In this document: in pieces, positions 16,873-24,998 of the stretch
Numbering within the stretch: position 1 is the stretch's first letter
How the letters are laid out: each line of letters begins with the position of its first letter
Assembly: GCA_030681365.1 (NCBI GenBank)
Contig: JAUXWH010000103.1
Location: forward strand, 1-34,237
Reading direction: 5' to 3'
DNA from: Bradyrhizobium sp.
GTDB taxonomy: Bacteria > Pseudomonadota > Alphaproteobacteria > Rhizobiales > Xanthobacteraceae
Length of the DNA: 34,237 bases
Translations under genes and position numbers: made by a program
Notes under the pieces: generated by a model
What the model was told of the DNA's origin: nothing
Database searches by the model: none
The model's input: only the letters and a program-made list of their open reading frames with translations

Positions 16873-16895
16873 ACCCTCCCCTGGAGGGGGAGGGT
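16873..16895. terminator. Hairpin after putA (accctcccc/gggg-agggt type)
   Basis: The stem accctcccc / ggggagggt around a tggag loop lies 17 bases after the putA stop. It has no T-run on the + strand. This short GC-rich hairpin resembles the arms of the element at 30363-30524 and may be a repeat remnant rather than a true intrinsic terminator. Confidence 0.5.
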
Positions 16896-17014
16896 AAGAA
16901 AGGCCCGTTGCATCACCCACCCAACATGGTTCAAATGGCCCTCGATCGTCATCGAATGCAGCGATATTCCAGCACACGGACAAAACCAACAAGAATCACG
17001 GGAGCGGCGGCACT

Positions 17015-18235
17015 ATGGAAAACGGCACTATGGAAAAGGGCATCTTCGACGGCCTCAAGGTCCTGGACTGCGCGAGTTTCATCGCGGCGCCCGCGGCCGC
17101 CACCGTGCTGTCGGATTTCGGCGCCGACGTCATCAAGATCGAGCCGCCGGGCCTCGGCGATCCCTACCGGAACCTGCCGAACCTGCCGGGCTACCCGGCG
17201 AGCCAGCACAATTTCGCGTGGATGCTGGAGGCCCGCAACAAGAAGAGCCTCGCGCTCGACCTCTCCCGGCCGGAAGGCCAGGCGGTGCTGCACCGGCTGG
17301 TGACCGAGGCCGACGTCTTCATCACCAATTTCCCGCCGGCGGTGCGCGCGCGGCTCGGGCTGACCTTTGCCCAACTGTCCCCGCTCAACGAGCGCCTGAT
17401 CTATGCGTCCTTCACCGGCTACGGCGAAAAGGGCGAGGAAGCCAACAAGCCCGGCTTCGACAGCAACGCCTATTGGGCGCGCTCGGGCCTGATGGACCTG
17501 GTGCGCGCCGATGAGAACACCACGCCGGCGCGGTCGGTCGCCGGCATGGGCGACCACCCCTGCGCGATGGCGTTTTACGGCGCGATCGTCACCGCGCTCT
17601 ACAAGCGCGAGCGCACCGGCAAGGGCTCGCATGTCTCCTCCAACCTGATGGCCAACGGCATCTGGGCGGCCTCGGTGCTGGCGCAGGCCAAGCTGTGCGG
17701 CGCCAAGTTCCAGGAGCGCCGGACCCGCGAGCATGCGCTCAACGCAGTCACCAACCATTACAAATGCAAGGACGGCCGCTGGATCATTCTCTCCCTGCTC
17801 AACGAGGAGAAGCAGTGGCCGGCGCTGGCACGCTGCATCGGCCGCGAGGATCTCGTGGCCGACGAGCGCTTCGCCACCAAGGCCGGACGTCATGCGCGAT
17901 CGATCGAACTGATCGGCATTTTCGATGAGACCTTTGCCGGCAAAACCCTCGCCGAATGGCGCCAGATTCTCGACGGCAACGGCCTGGTGTTCGGCGTGGT
18001 CGGCATCCTCGACGACATTCCCGATGACAAGCAGATGCTGGAGAACGAGGTGCTGGTGCCGTTCGAGAACGACACCATGCTGACCATCAACAGCCCGATC
18101 TGGGTCGATGGCGCCAAAAAAGTCCGGCCGCGCAAGCCGCCGGGCATCGGCGAACACAGCGACGAGATCTTGCGCAACGCGGGCTACGACGAGGCAGCGA
18201 TTCAGAAGCTGCGAGCATCCGGTGCGGTGGCCTGA
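17015..18235 (+). CDS. CaiB/BaiF (family III) CoA-transferase
   Basis: 406 residues. Family marks: FDGLKVLDCASFIAAPAAA at the N-terminus, DFGADVIKIEPPGLGDP (34-50), and SVAGMGDHPCAMAFYGA, in which D180 is the expected catalytic aspartate. It is longer than the copy at 322-1452 and clearly a different subfamily. Two in-frame ATGs, 17015 and 17030, lie after GGGAGCGG; either could be used. It stands alone, with hairpins or gaps on both sides and no acyl-CoA dehydrogenase or hydratase neighbour, so the substrate pair is unknown. Confidence 0.92.
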   Translation: MENGTMEKGIFDGLKVLDCASFIAAPAAATVLSDFGADVIKIEPPGLGDPYRNLPNLPGYPASQHNFAWMLEARNKKSLALDLSRPEGQAVLHRLVTEADVFITNFPPAVRARLGLTFAQLSPLNERLIYASFTGYGEKGEEANKPGFDSNAYWARSGLMDLVRADENTTPARSVAGMGDHPCAMAFYGAIVTALYKRERTGKGSHVSSNLMANGIWAASVLAQAKLCGAKFQERRTREHALNAVTNHYKCKDGRWIILSLLNEEKQWPALARCIGREDLVADERFATKAGRHARSIELIGIFDETFAGKTLAEWRQILDGNGLVFGVVGILDDIPDDKQMLENEVLVPFENDTMLTINSPIWVDGAKKVRPRKPPGIGEHSDEILRNAGYDEAAIQKLRASGAVA

Positions 18236-18383
18236 GCGCGGCCTGCCCAAGAGCGTCGGCTACTGTTGTTCGGCAGCACGCGGCCCGACGCTGGACACGC
18301 ATGCGTCATCAATGCAGATCGCCGCATTTCGTTCCGAAGTGTGTCTTAATGTCCCATTCGCGGTGAACGTTCTTTGCTGCGAC

Positions 18384-18408
18384 GGAACATTCGGCCGCAT
18401 CTTCCGTT
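18384..18408 (+). promoter_or_regulatory. EcfG-type general stress promoter of the PRC-barrel gene
   Basis: GGAAC (18384-18388), a 16-base spacer, and CGTT (18405-18408) match the alphaproteobacterial EcfG sigma consensus GGAAC-N16/17-CGTT. It lies 35 bases upstream of the start codon at 18443, leaving a short leader with the CCGGAGAA ribosome site. Downstream is an exported PRC-barrel protein, a kind of gene often found in EcfG regulons. Sigma specificity is inferred from the motif alone. Confidence 0.75.
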
Positions 18409-18442
18409 CTTGGGAGACCGACAACTCTCACCGGAGAATACA

Positions 18443-19012
18443 ATGAAAAACTTCACTGCTGCTGCACTTCTGAGCGCCGCCGTCATCGGTGGTCCCGCCT
18501 ATGCCCAGACCGCCCAGCCCGCCGATCGCGCCGCCCCGACCGTGACGGCCAGCCAGGCCGCCGGTTCCAAGATGATGCTCAAGGGCAACTGGCGCGCGTC
18601 CAAACTCATGGGTCTCGACGTCTACAACGAAGCCAATGAAAAGCTCGGCGACGTCAACGAGTTGATCCTGGACAAGGATGGCAAGATCAATGCCGTGGTG
18701 ATCGGCGTCGGCGGCTTCCTCGGTATGGGCGAGCATGACATTGCGGTGTCCATCGACAAGCTCAAATTCGTGGAAACCCCGGTCCGCACCAGTTCGACTG
18801 CGCCCACGGGTACGGCGCCTGCGGGTGCGGCGCGCGACACCACCACCGGCGCGGCTACGGCGCCCGCGAACACGACGGCCACGACGACAACCACCACCCC
18901 GGCCGCTCGCAGCGCCGATGCGAACGACTGGACGCCCGATCACGCCGTGATGAGCGGCACCAAGGAGCAGTTGAAGGCGATGCCGCAGTTCAAGTATTCT
19001 GACTATAACTGA
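18443..19012 (+). CDS. Exported PRC-barrel domain protein
   Basis: 189 residues from ATG 18443, preceded by CCGGAGAATACA; an in-frame TTG further upstream lies in the promoter. Signal peptide 1-22 (MKNFTAAALLSAAVIGGPAYAQ). The PRC-barrel (about 50-115) reads SKLMGLDVYNEANEKLGDVNELI, then a glycine-rich turn GVGGFLGMGEHDIAVSID. A low-complexity Ala/Thr linker (about 118-160, including six threonines in a row) leads to a short conserved-looking tail DWTPDHAVMSG...FKYSDYN. Exported PRC-barrel proteins are typical of Rhizobiales stress regulons; the molecular role is not defined. The EcfG-type promoter upstream suggests induction under general stress. Confidence 0.9.
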   Translation: MKNFTAAALLSAAVIGGPAYAQTAQPADRAAPTVTASQAAGSKMMLKGNWRASKLMGLDVYNEANEKLGDVNELILDKDGKINAVVIGVGGFLGMGEHDIAVSIDKLKFVETPVRTSSTAPTGTAPAGAARDTTTGAATAPANTTATTTTTTPAARSADANDWTPDHAVMSGTKEQLKAMPQFKYSDYN

Positions 19013-19044
19013 CGGTCGTCCGCTCTTCTGCGAGGCGAAATCGA

Positions 19045-19072
19045 GGGCCCCATCCCGGTGGGGCTCTTTTTC
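19045..19072 (+). terminator. Rho-independent terminator after the PRC-barrel gene
   Basis: The stem gcccca / tggggc (19047-19064) with loop tcccgg is followed by tcttttt. It starts 33 bases after the stop codon. Confidence 0.85.
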
Positions 19073-19300
19073 GTATGATGCTCCGGGTGATCAGCTGCGC
19101 CACACTGCCGCATCACACCGGCAACTTCCGTTTCTGGTATGTCCTGATCGCGGCCGCCTCGGAAAACCCGGCCCTGGAGGCCCATCACGCCGATTCCACG
19201 CGATTCGCTGCGACCTTGAACCCCCCGACCATCCCGCCTAGGCTCCGCCCCAACATCGCCCCCTGAGCGATTTGCGACAAGAAGCGGACATCCCCTGACG

Positions 19301-20590
19301 ATGCAGAGCACCGAGCGGCAGCCTTTCCCCCACCGCCGGGGCCTGATCATCGTCACGACGCTGGCCACGGCCTATGTCGCCAGCCATTTCTTCCGCGCCT
19401 CCAACGTCACCATCGGGCTCGATCTGATGCGCGACCTCAGCATAGGGCCGGAGGCGCTGGGGGCGCTGACCGGCGCGTTCTTCTTCGGCTTCGCCGCGAT
19501 GCAAATCCCCTGCGGCCTGCTGTTCGACCATTTCGGGCCGCGCCGCACCGTGACCGGCATGCTGGTGCTGGCCACCGTCGGCGGCGTCATCTTCACGCTG
19601 GCGACGTCATGGCCTGTCCTGCTCACCGGCCGCGTGCTGATGGGCGCCGGCTTCGGCGCCATGCTGATCGGCAGCATGGTGGTGATCTCGCGCTGGTTTC
19701 CGCCGGACCGCTTCTCCACATTGGTCGCCATGGTGCTGTCGATCGGGCTGGTCGGCAACCTGCTCGCCACCACGCCGCTGGCCTGGGCCTCGGAGGCGAT
19801 CGGCTGGCGCGGCGTGTTCGGCATCGCCGTGGCCTTCACCGCGCTGGCCACGGTCGCGGTCTGGGTCATGGTGCGCGACGCGCCATCGGGCCACCCGTTC
19901 CTGGAGCGCACCGCGGAGCCGCCGCGCCAGATGCTGCAGGGCCTGATGGAGGTGCTGCGCAACAAGCGGCTGCGGCCGATCCTGGCGCTGAATTTCTGCA
20001 GCTATGCCTGCACCTTCACGGTGCAGGGGCTGTGGGGCGGGCCGTTCCTGCGCGAGGTGCACGGCATGAGCGCGATCGCCGCCGGCAATGTGCTGCTCGG
20101 TGCCGTGGTCACCTACCAGTTCGGCATGCTGGCCTTCGGCCCACTCGACCGGCTGCTCGATACCCGCAAATGGATCGCGGTCGGCGGCAATCTCGTGACC
20201 GTTTCCATGCTCGCCACGCTGGCGCTGGCGTCGCACCCACCGGTCTGGGTGCCGGTCGCCGCCATCCTGGTGATGGGGTTCGTCTCGGCCGCCAGCACCA
20301 TGGTGCTGTCGCATGGCCGCGGCATCATCCCGGACCGCCTGATCGGGCGCGGCATGTCGACGCTCAACACCGCCGTCATGCTCGGCGTCGCCTGCATGCA
20401 GAGCCTGTCCGGCATCATCCTCGGCGCGTTCGAACCGCTGGCAACCGGCGCCCGCTCCGAAGCCGCCTACCACGCCCTGTTCGGCGTGCTCACGGTGGTG
20501 CTGATCGGGGCGGTCGCAATCTACAGCCGCTCGCAGGACGTCAGGCCGAGCGACGAAATGCGCGCGCGCCAGCAGGCGAAGGCCGCCTAA
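19301..20590 (+). CDS. MFS transporter
   Basis: 429 residues with twelve hydrophobic segments in two bundles of six. The loop between helices 2 and 3 carries DHFGPRRT (about 75-83), the Gly-Arg signature of the major facilitator superfamily, and GRVLMGAGFGAMLIGSM follows in helix 4. A cytoplasmic central loop (about 195-225) separates the halves, and the tail is charged (SRSQDVRPSDEMRARQQ). The helix 1 motif YVASHFFRASN is reminiscent of organic-acid/aldohexuronate-type porters, but the substrate cannot be assigned. ATG 19301 lacks a strong Shine-Dalgarno (GAAGCGGA about 20 bases upstream). Confidence 0.92.
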   Translation: MQSTERQPFPHRRGLIIVTTLATAYVASHFFRASNVTIGLDLMRDLSIGPEALGALTGAFFFGFAAMQIPCGLLFDHFGPRRTVTGMLVLATVGGVIFTLATSWPVLLTGRVLMGAGFGAMLIGSMVVISRWFPPDRFSTLVAMVLSIGLVGNLLATTPLAWASEAIGWRGVFGIAVAFTALATVAVWVMVRDAPSGHPFLERTAEPPRQMLQGLMEVLRNKRLRPILALNFCSYACTFTVQGLWGGPFLREVHGMSAIAAGNVLLGAVVTYQFGMLAFGPLDRLLDTRKWIAVGGNLVTVSMLATLALASHPPVWVPVAAILVMGFVSAASTMVLSHGRGIIPDRLIGRGMSTLNTAVMLGVACMQSLSGIILGAFEPLATGARSEAAYHALFGVLTVVLIGAVAIYSRSQDVRPSDEMRARQQAKAA

Positions 20591-20847
20591 CCTTCGGTTC
20601 GCGACGTTTCCCTTCCCGTACCGGAAAGGGCCGCCAACACGCTACGGTTGTTTGACGACATCCCTTCGCGCCGGAAGGCTCCCGCCGGGCCTTGAATTTG
20701 CCTAAAGACGCAGGCGCGCCGCCCGGAACCCGCTACCCCGGAACCGGCAAAGCCGCTAGCATGGCGGGATATTCAGCGAGACGGCGCCGCCATTCCGGTC
20801 CCGGTTCGCTTGTTGCTGTCGAGTAAGCGTATTGAAAAGATAGTAGA
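20591..20847. other. Intergenic region upstream of the coiled-coil protein gene
   Basis: About 257 bases with no gene. It holds an imperfect hairpin near 20609-20630 (cccttcccgtaccggaaaggg), a possible terminator for the MFS gene. The last 40 bases before the start are AT-richer (gcgtattgaaaagatagtaga) and are probably the promoter/leader. No other element recognised. Confidence 0.4.
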
Positions 20848-22239
20848 ATGTGGTTTTCGATCGTTGCGTGGATCGTGTTGGTGGGCGCGTCGGCCTTCTT
20901 TGCAGGCGCCGCACTTAATCTCAGTCCAGCCGAGGTCTCGATCCATTTCGCAGCGTTGCCGGGGCCGCAACGGTTCGCCCTCGGCGCCATCCTGTTCACG
21001 ACCCTGGCGCTGATCGGGTCGTCGGTCTGGCAAGCCTTCAGCCTCGCGCGCCAGAACAGTCTGTTGCGCGACCGCCTCAAGGGGCTGCGACAGGACACCC
21101 TGACCGCGCACGAAACCCAGACCCAGTTCGATACCGGGGTCCAGCATCTCGTCGACAGCGATCCCCAGGAGGTCATCGCTTCCATCGAGAAAGCGCTCGC
21201 CGGGACCGAACAGCGGGCCGTGCTGGCGCATGGCCAGAGCGAATCCGTCGATATGCGGGACCGGCTCGACGACATCAGGCGCCGCCAGAAGGTGCTTCGG
21301 GAGACGATCGGCGTCGTGGCCGAAAAGCGGCGGGTCATCGAACCCGTATTTGGCGAGCTGAAGGACCGGCAACGCCAGCTCGAAAGGTGGCTCACGGATC
21401 TCGAGACCGACGACAGCAAGAACAACATCGCCGACCGGCTGAAGGACCTCTCGCACAACGTCGCGGTGATCCATGAACGGAAAACCCTGCTGCAGGACTC
21501 GATGGCGACGCTGAACCGCCTCAAGGAAGAACTGGAGAAATCCGAGGCCGAACTGGTGCCGCTGGGCGGCCTCGACGTGCTGATCGCCGAGTTGAGCGTG
21601 CGCCGCGATCAACTGATACGATCTCTCGATCAACTCGAAACCAGCGGAGACGAGAAGCTCAGCGCACGCGTGGAAGCGCTCTCCCGCGAGAGGATCGAAA
21701 TCGGACAGCGGGTTGCCCGCCTGGACGACGGCTTCAACATCCTGAACTCGATCCGCCTCGACTTCGACGAACTCAGGGAACGCCGGACCCATCTGGAGCA
21801 CGCGCTGGCGGAGGTGGAAACGGACCCCAGCGGCAAGAGCCTGATCGAGCGCCAGAACGCGCTGAACGAATTCATCGTGGAGTCGCGCCTGCGCCTCACC
21901 CGGCTGCAGGATTCATCGGCGATGTTGACCCATTTCAAGGAAGAAGTGGTGAAGTCGCAGGCCGAGCTCGTGCCGCTGCAATCGCCGGCATTCGGCATCG
22001 AGGCCTTGATCCGCGAGGTGAATGAAAACCGCGACATCCTGCTCAAGACGCTCGGCGAGATCGAATTCAAGGGCGAGGAAAAGCTCGAAGCCCGCGTGGA
22101 GGCGCTTGCAAAAAACAAGGCCGCGATCGACGCACGGCTGGCTGAGGTCTTCGAGAATTTCCAGAAGCTCGATTCGATGCGCAAGGATATCGGGGAGATT
22201 TTTACCGGCATCAGAGGCACCCTCAACCGGATCGGTTGA
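20848..22239 (+). CDS. Membrane-anchored coiled-coil protein with internally duplicated repeats
   Basis: 463 residues. Two membrane helices (about 4-25 and 42-64) are followed by some 390 residues of charged, Leu-heptad coiled coil. The coil is built of ~70-residue units: 169-239, 242-309, 307-377 and 384-451. Aligned by eye without gaps, unit 1 and unit 3 share about 31 of 71 residues, and both end in AELVPL; unit 2 and unit 4 share about 27 of 68, both containing EKLxARVEAL. So a two-unit module was duplicated in tandem. A weaker unit may precede them (about 105-165). No enzymatic motif. Topology suggests a short periplasmic loop and a long cytoplasmic rod. Automated searches may call it SMC-like because of the coiled coil; no ATPase motifs are present. 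Confidence 0.85.
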   Translation: MWFSIVAWIVLVGASAFFAGAALNLSPAEVSIHFAALPGPQRFALGAILFTTLALIGSSVWQAFSLARQNSLLRDRLKGLRQDTLTAHETQTQFDTGVQHLVDSDPQEVIASIEKALAGTEQRAVLAHGQSESVDMRDRLDDIRRRQKVLRETIGVVAEKRRVIEPVFGELKDRQRQLERWLTDLETDDSKNNIADRLKDLSHNVAVIHERKTLLQDSMATLNRLKEELEKSEAELVPLGGLDVLIAELSVRRDQLIRSLDQLETSGDEKLSARVEALSRERIEIGQRVARLDDGFNILNSIRLDFDELRERRTHLEHALAEVETDPSGKSLIERQNALNEFIVESRLRLTRLQDSSAMLTHFKEEVVKSQAELVPLQSPAFGIEALIREVNENRDILLKTLGEIEFKGEEKLEARVEALAKNKAAIDARLAEVFENFQKLDSMRKDIGEIFTGIRGTLNRIG

Positions 22240-22252
22240 GACCCCGTGGCGA

Positions 22253-23251
22253 TCATCGCGGTTCGCCGGCGAATGCCTGCCGCAGCGCGGCCAGCCGGTC
22301 GAGCGCCGCCTGCGGCAACGGACCTTTCCGGACCGCCGCCAGCGCGTCCTCGAATTGTCGCGGCGTCGCCATGCCGACCAGGATGGTGCCCATCGCCGGA
22401 TGCGCCAGCGCAAACCGGATGGCGGCTTCGGTCAGGCTGGCGCAAAATCCTTCCGTCACCACGGGCGCGAGACGGCGGGCGCGATCGACATCCGCCTCGT
22501 AGCGAACGGCCGAACCGATCGGTTCGGGGGCCGCCCCCGCAATCGGGTGGCGCTCCGTCGAGCCCGACAGCGCGCCGCCGGCCAGCACGCGGATGCCCAC
22601 CACGCCGACCCCGGCCGCCGCGGTGTGATCGAACAACCCTGCATAATCCTGGGCCGGATAGTCCGCCGGCAATGGCCCGGCAGCCGATGGATTGAGCATG
22701 TTGTAGACGACCTGCGCGCTGTCGAAGGCGCGTGAATCGATCACGCGATGCAGCGCCGCGGTATCGCCGACCGCCGAAATTCCGAGGAAACCGATCTTGC
22801 CCTGCCGGCGCAGCCGATCGAACGCGGGCACCACGTGCTCGAGCACCTGGCCCGCGCTCAGCGCCGCACCGCCGCCCGCTTCCGTAATGGGATTGTGCAG
22901 ATGAAGGATGTCGACCCGGTCGAGGCGCAGCCGCGTCAGGCTGCCCTCGAGCGAATTCGTGACGGCCTCGGCGATGCGGCCTAATTCGGCCTGGGGCACG
23001 CGGACCTTGGTGGCGACGACGACGCCGGCCGGTTTCAGCTTCTGCAGGACGCGGCCAAGATTGGTCTCGGATTCGCCATCGCCGTACAGCACCGCGGTGT
23101 CGAAATAGTTGACGCCGGCTTCGAGCGCCCGCGCGACGGCGCGCTCCTGGTCGGCGGCTTCGCCACGTACCATCAGGCCGCCGACGGCGCCGCAGCCGAA
23201 ACCGAGCACCGAGAGCTGTAGTCCGGTGCGACCGAAATTCCGCAATTGCAT
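22253..23251 (-). CDS. Aldo/keto reductase
   Basis: 332 residues from ATG 23251, preceded by GGTGGAGGAAACAACG, a strong ribosome site; the open frame continues 30 codons upstream but without support. NADPH-dependent TIM-barrel oxidoreductase. Visible: N-terminal LRNFGRTGLQLSVLGFGCG, the catalytic Asp/Tyr segment GVNYFDTAVLYGDGESE (D and Y), the lysine strand VVVATKVRV, and the histidine region DILHLHNP. C-terminal LVGMATPRQFEDAL contacts the cofactor phosphate. It most resembles the AKR families that take sugars or small aldehydes; the substrate is unknown. Convergent with the coiled-coil gene, 13 bases apart. Confidence 0.94.
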   Translation of the reverse strand: MQLRNFGRTGLQLSVLGFGCGAVGGLMVRGEAADQERAVARALEAGVNYFDTAVLYGDGESETNLGRVLQKLKPAGVVVATKVRVPQAELGRIAEAVTNSLEGSLTRLRLDRVDILHLHNPITEAGGGAALSAGQVLEHVVPAFDRLRRQGKIGFLGISAVGDTAALHRVIDSRAFDSAQVVYNMLNPSAAGPLPADYPAQDYAGLFDHTAAAGVGVVGIRVLAGGALSGSTERHPIAGAAPEPIGSAVRYEADVDRARRLAPVVTEGFCASLTEAAIRFALAHPAMGTILVGMATPRQFEDALAAVRKGPLPQAALDRLAALRQAFAGEPR

Positions 23252-23321
23252 CGTTGTTTCCTCCACCCGAATGCACGTCAGCGTGCGGCCAGTACCTGGA
23301 ACCAGAGATTGGTATGGCAGC

Positions 23322-23364
23322 CCATCCTTCGAGACGGCCACGTCGTGGCCCCCTCACGATGAGG
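23322..23364. repeat. Short palindromic repeat, catccttcgag family
   Basis: catccttcgagac at the left and ctcacgatgagg at the right are partly complementary and flank a perfect ggccacgtcgtggcc hairpin. It resembles the catccttcgagacg...ctcctcaggatgagg repeats frequent in Bradyrhizobium. It lies in the 262-base gap between the divergent aldo/keto reductase and the small gene at 23514; nothing else is recognised in that gap. Confidence 0.6.
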
Positions 23365-23513
23365 TTTAACGTGTTGAAATACAACAACCTCGTGCCGAGG
23401 AGCGAGCGGCGGCCGGCAACCGGATCAACACGGTGATGTGAAGCGCCACCCATCTGCCGCCGGGCGAATGCATGCGCCATATCAGGCCCCGAGTATCCTC
23501 ATGGAGGTGTCCG

Positions 23514-23687
23514 ATGCCCACCACCAAAGACCTGATCGAGCGTGCGCGAATGTTCGATGAACGCGCGGAACGGGCGGCCGACGCGATTTCGCGGCAACAT
23601 TACCGGGAAATGGCAGCCCATTATCGCGCGCTGTCGGTCGAACACCGGGAAGCAGCGCCCCTGTCCGAACACGAACCCGTGCACTGA
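23514..23687 (+). CDS. Small conserved-looking hypothetical protein
   Basis: 57 residues from ATG 23514, with TGGAGGTG just upstream; the earlier in-frame start at 23472 lacks such a site. The product (MPTTKDLIERARMFDERAER...) is a single long amphipathic helix, rich in Ala, Arg and Glu, with a short acidic tail (SEHEPVH). It has the look of the small helical proteins common in Bradyrhizobium (RAxxxxxxAERA pattern, HYREMAAHYRALS). The function is unknown. A perfect palindromic terminator follows at 23699. Confidence 0.75.
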   Translation: MPTTKDLIERARMFDERAERAADAISRQHYREMAAHYRALSVEHREAAPLSEHEPVH

Positions 23688-23698
23688 TCCGATCAGAA

Positions 23699-23720
23699 AA
23701 GCGTGAGCCGGCTCACGCTT
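23699..23720 (+). terminator. Perfect palindromic terminator
   Basis: aagcgtgagcc / ggctcacgctt is a perfect 22-base inverted repeat, preceded by cagaa and followed by gttgttc. It lies 11 bases after the stop of the 57-residue gene. An operator role for the next small gene is possible because the site is fully symmetric. Confidence 0.65.
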
Positions 23721-23791
23721 GTTGTTCGGACCGTGAACCCGGGATCGACGCGGCACCACTGAACCGTAGAAGCGTTCGACAGGAGGCGATA

Positions 23792-23959
23792 ATGTCCGCA
23801 ATTTCCCATGGTGTTGCCTGGCGTGCCGGTCTGTTCGATTTGAAGCGGTCAAGCGCCACGCGGCGGCGGCTTCGCGTGCTGGTAAGCGGGCAGAAGTTCA
23901 TCGCCTGCTTCGACCATCGCGCCAAATCGCGGCTTCACGGTTTCCCGGTCCCCGTCTGA
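23792..23959 (+). CDS. Very small basic hypothetical protein (55 aa)
   Basis: ATG 23792 is preceded by ACAGGAGGCGATA, one of the best Shine-Dalgarno sites in the window, and the frame runs to TGA at 23957-23959. The product (MSAISHGVAWRAGLFDLKRS..., then RRRLRVLVSGQKF, ending FPVPV) has about 12 Arg/Lys and three His, one Cys, and no signal or membrane helix. It is too short for common length cut-offs and easy to miss. I do not recognise a family. It ends 14 bases before the convergent SDR gene's stop codon. Confidence 0.6.
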   Translation: MSAISHGVAWRAGLFDLKRSSATRRRLRVLVSGQKFIACFDHRAKSRLHGFPVPV

Positions 23960-23972
23960 TCGAACAACCGGC

Positions 23973-24782
23973 TCATTCGAACCCCGGCCGCGGCACCAGG
24001 TTCATCAACATATTGGCATAGCCGCCATCCACCGTGATCTCGTCGCCGTTGACATAGGATGAGCGGTCGCTGGCGAGGAACAGGATGGCGTCGGCGATGT
24101 CCTGCGGCATGCCGACGCGCCGCAACGGCACCACGGCGGACCGGCGCTCGGTAACGCCCGGCGTGTCGTAGAACGACTGGCTCATCGGCGTGATCACCAT
24201 GCCGGGACTGACGACGTTGCTGCGGATGCCCTGCGGTCCCCATTCGCTCGCCAGCTGGCGCGACAGCATGATGACGCCGGCCTTGCTGACGCTGTAGGCG
24301 CCGCTTTGGCCTTGCGCGTGGGTGCCCGAGATCGAGGCGACGTGAACGATGCTGCCGCGCCCGGCCTTGCGCATGGGCCGGCCGAAGACTTGGGCGCACA
24401 GGAAATAGCCGGTGAGGTTGACCGCCAGCACCGCGTTCCATTCGGCCAGCGACAGGTTTTCGAGCCCGCCGGGCCGCAGCACCGCCGCAGTGTTGACGAG
24501 AACGCCGCAGGGTCCGAGCGTCTGCTCGATGGTTTCGGCTGCGGCGGCAATACTGTCGACGCTCGACGTATCGCAGCGGGCCACGACATGACCGCTGGAT
24601 ATTTCAAGCAGCTCCGTTCGCGTCACCTCGAGGCCGCGCTCGTCGAGATCGATGGCGGCAACATGGGCGCCGGCCCGCGCCAGACTCAAGGCCACGGCGC
24701 GGCCGATGCCGCCGCCGCCGCCCGTCACCACGCAGACTTGGCCGGACAGGCCAAGCCAGTCGGAGGAGGTTGGTTCGGTCAT
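23973..24782 (-). CDS. SDR family NAD(P)-dependent oxidoreductase
   Basis: 269 residues from ATG 24782. Classical SDR: TGGGGGIG at 20-27, D45 (AAIDLDERG) favouring NAD(H), catalytic S150 (VHVASISG), and Y163-x3-K167 (YSVSK). C-terminal SSYVNGDEITVDGGYAN is the usual family ending. The NNAG motif is degenerate (NTAA, 97-100). It is only distantly like the SDR at 4183-4977. The substrate is unknown; no pathway neighbours (ribH lies upstream on the same strand, separated by a 217-base gap with a palindromic repeat). Confidence 0.94.
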   Translation of the reverse strand: MTEPTSSDWLGLSGQVCVVTGGGGGIGRAVALSLARAGAHVAAIDLDERGLEVTRTELLEISSGHVVARCDTSSVDSIAAAAETIEQTLGPCGVLVNTAAVLRPGGLENLSLAEWNAVLAVNLTGYFLCAQVFGRPMRKAGRGSIVHVASISGTHAQGQSGAYSVSKAGVIMLSRQLASEWGPQGIRSNVVSPGMVITPMSQSFYDTPGVTERRSAVVPLRRVGMPQDIADAILFLASDRSSYVNGDEITVDGGYANMLMNLVPRPGFE

Positions 24783-24858
24783 GGTCGACGCTCCGGGCTG
24801 AGGAGTGCAGCCAACAGAATGACCGGAATCCGTTGTGTGGGCAAAGGCTACCGCATCC

Positions 24859-24989
24859 TCGTGTCCCGGACGCGGTGCAGCGCTCTTCGCGCTGCTCCGC
24901 AGAGCCGGGACCCACGAGCACGCGACGCACGATGGGCCCCGGCTCTGCAGCGCATCACTGCGTGCTGCGCAGCGTCCGGGGCACGCGGG
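24859..24989. repeat. Palindromic repeat, cgtgtcccggacgc family
   Basis: About 131 bases: the left end tcgtgtcccggacgcggtgc pairs with the right end gcagcgtccggggcacgcg, with internal hairpins (gcagcgctcttcgcgctgc; cagagccgggaccc / gggccccggctctg). It lies between the SDR and ribH genes. A typical Bradyrhizobium intergenic element type. Confidence 0.85.
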
Positions 24990-24998
24990 ATTTCAGAC

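Noticed and set aside
19075..19266. 63-codon frame after the PRC-barrel terminator
   Set aside because: It begins within bases of the terminator, lacks a ribosome site, and its product shows no recognisable features; the stretch is better read as the MFS gene's upstream region.
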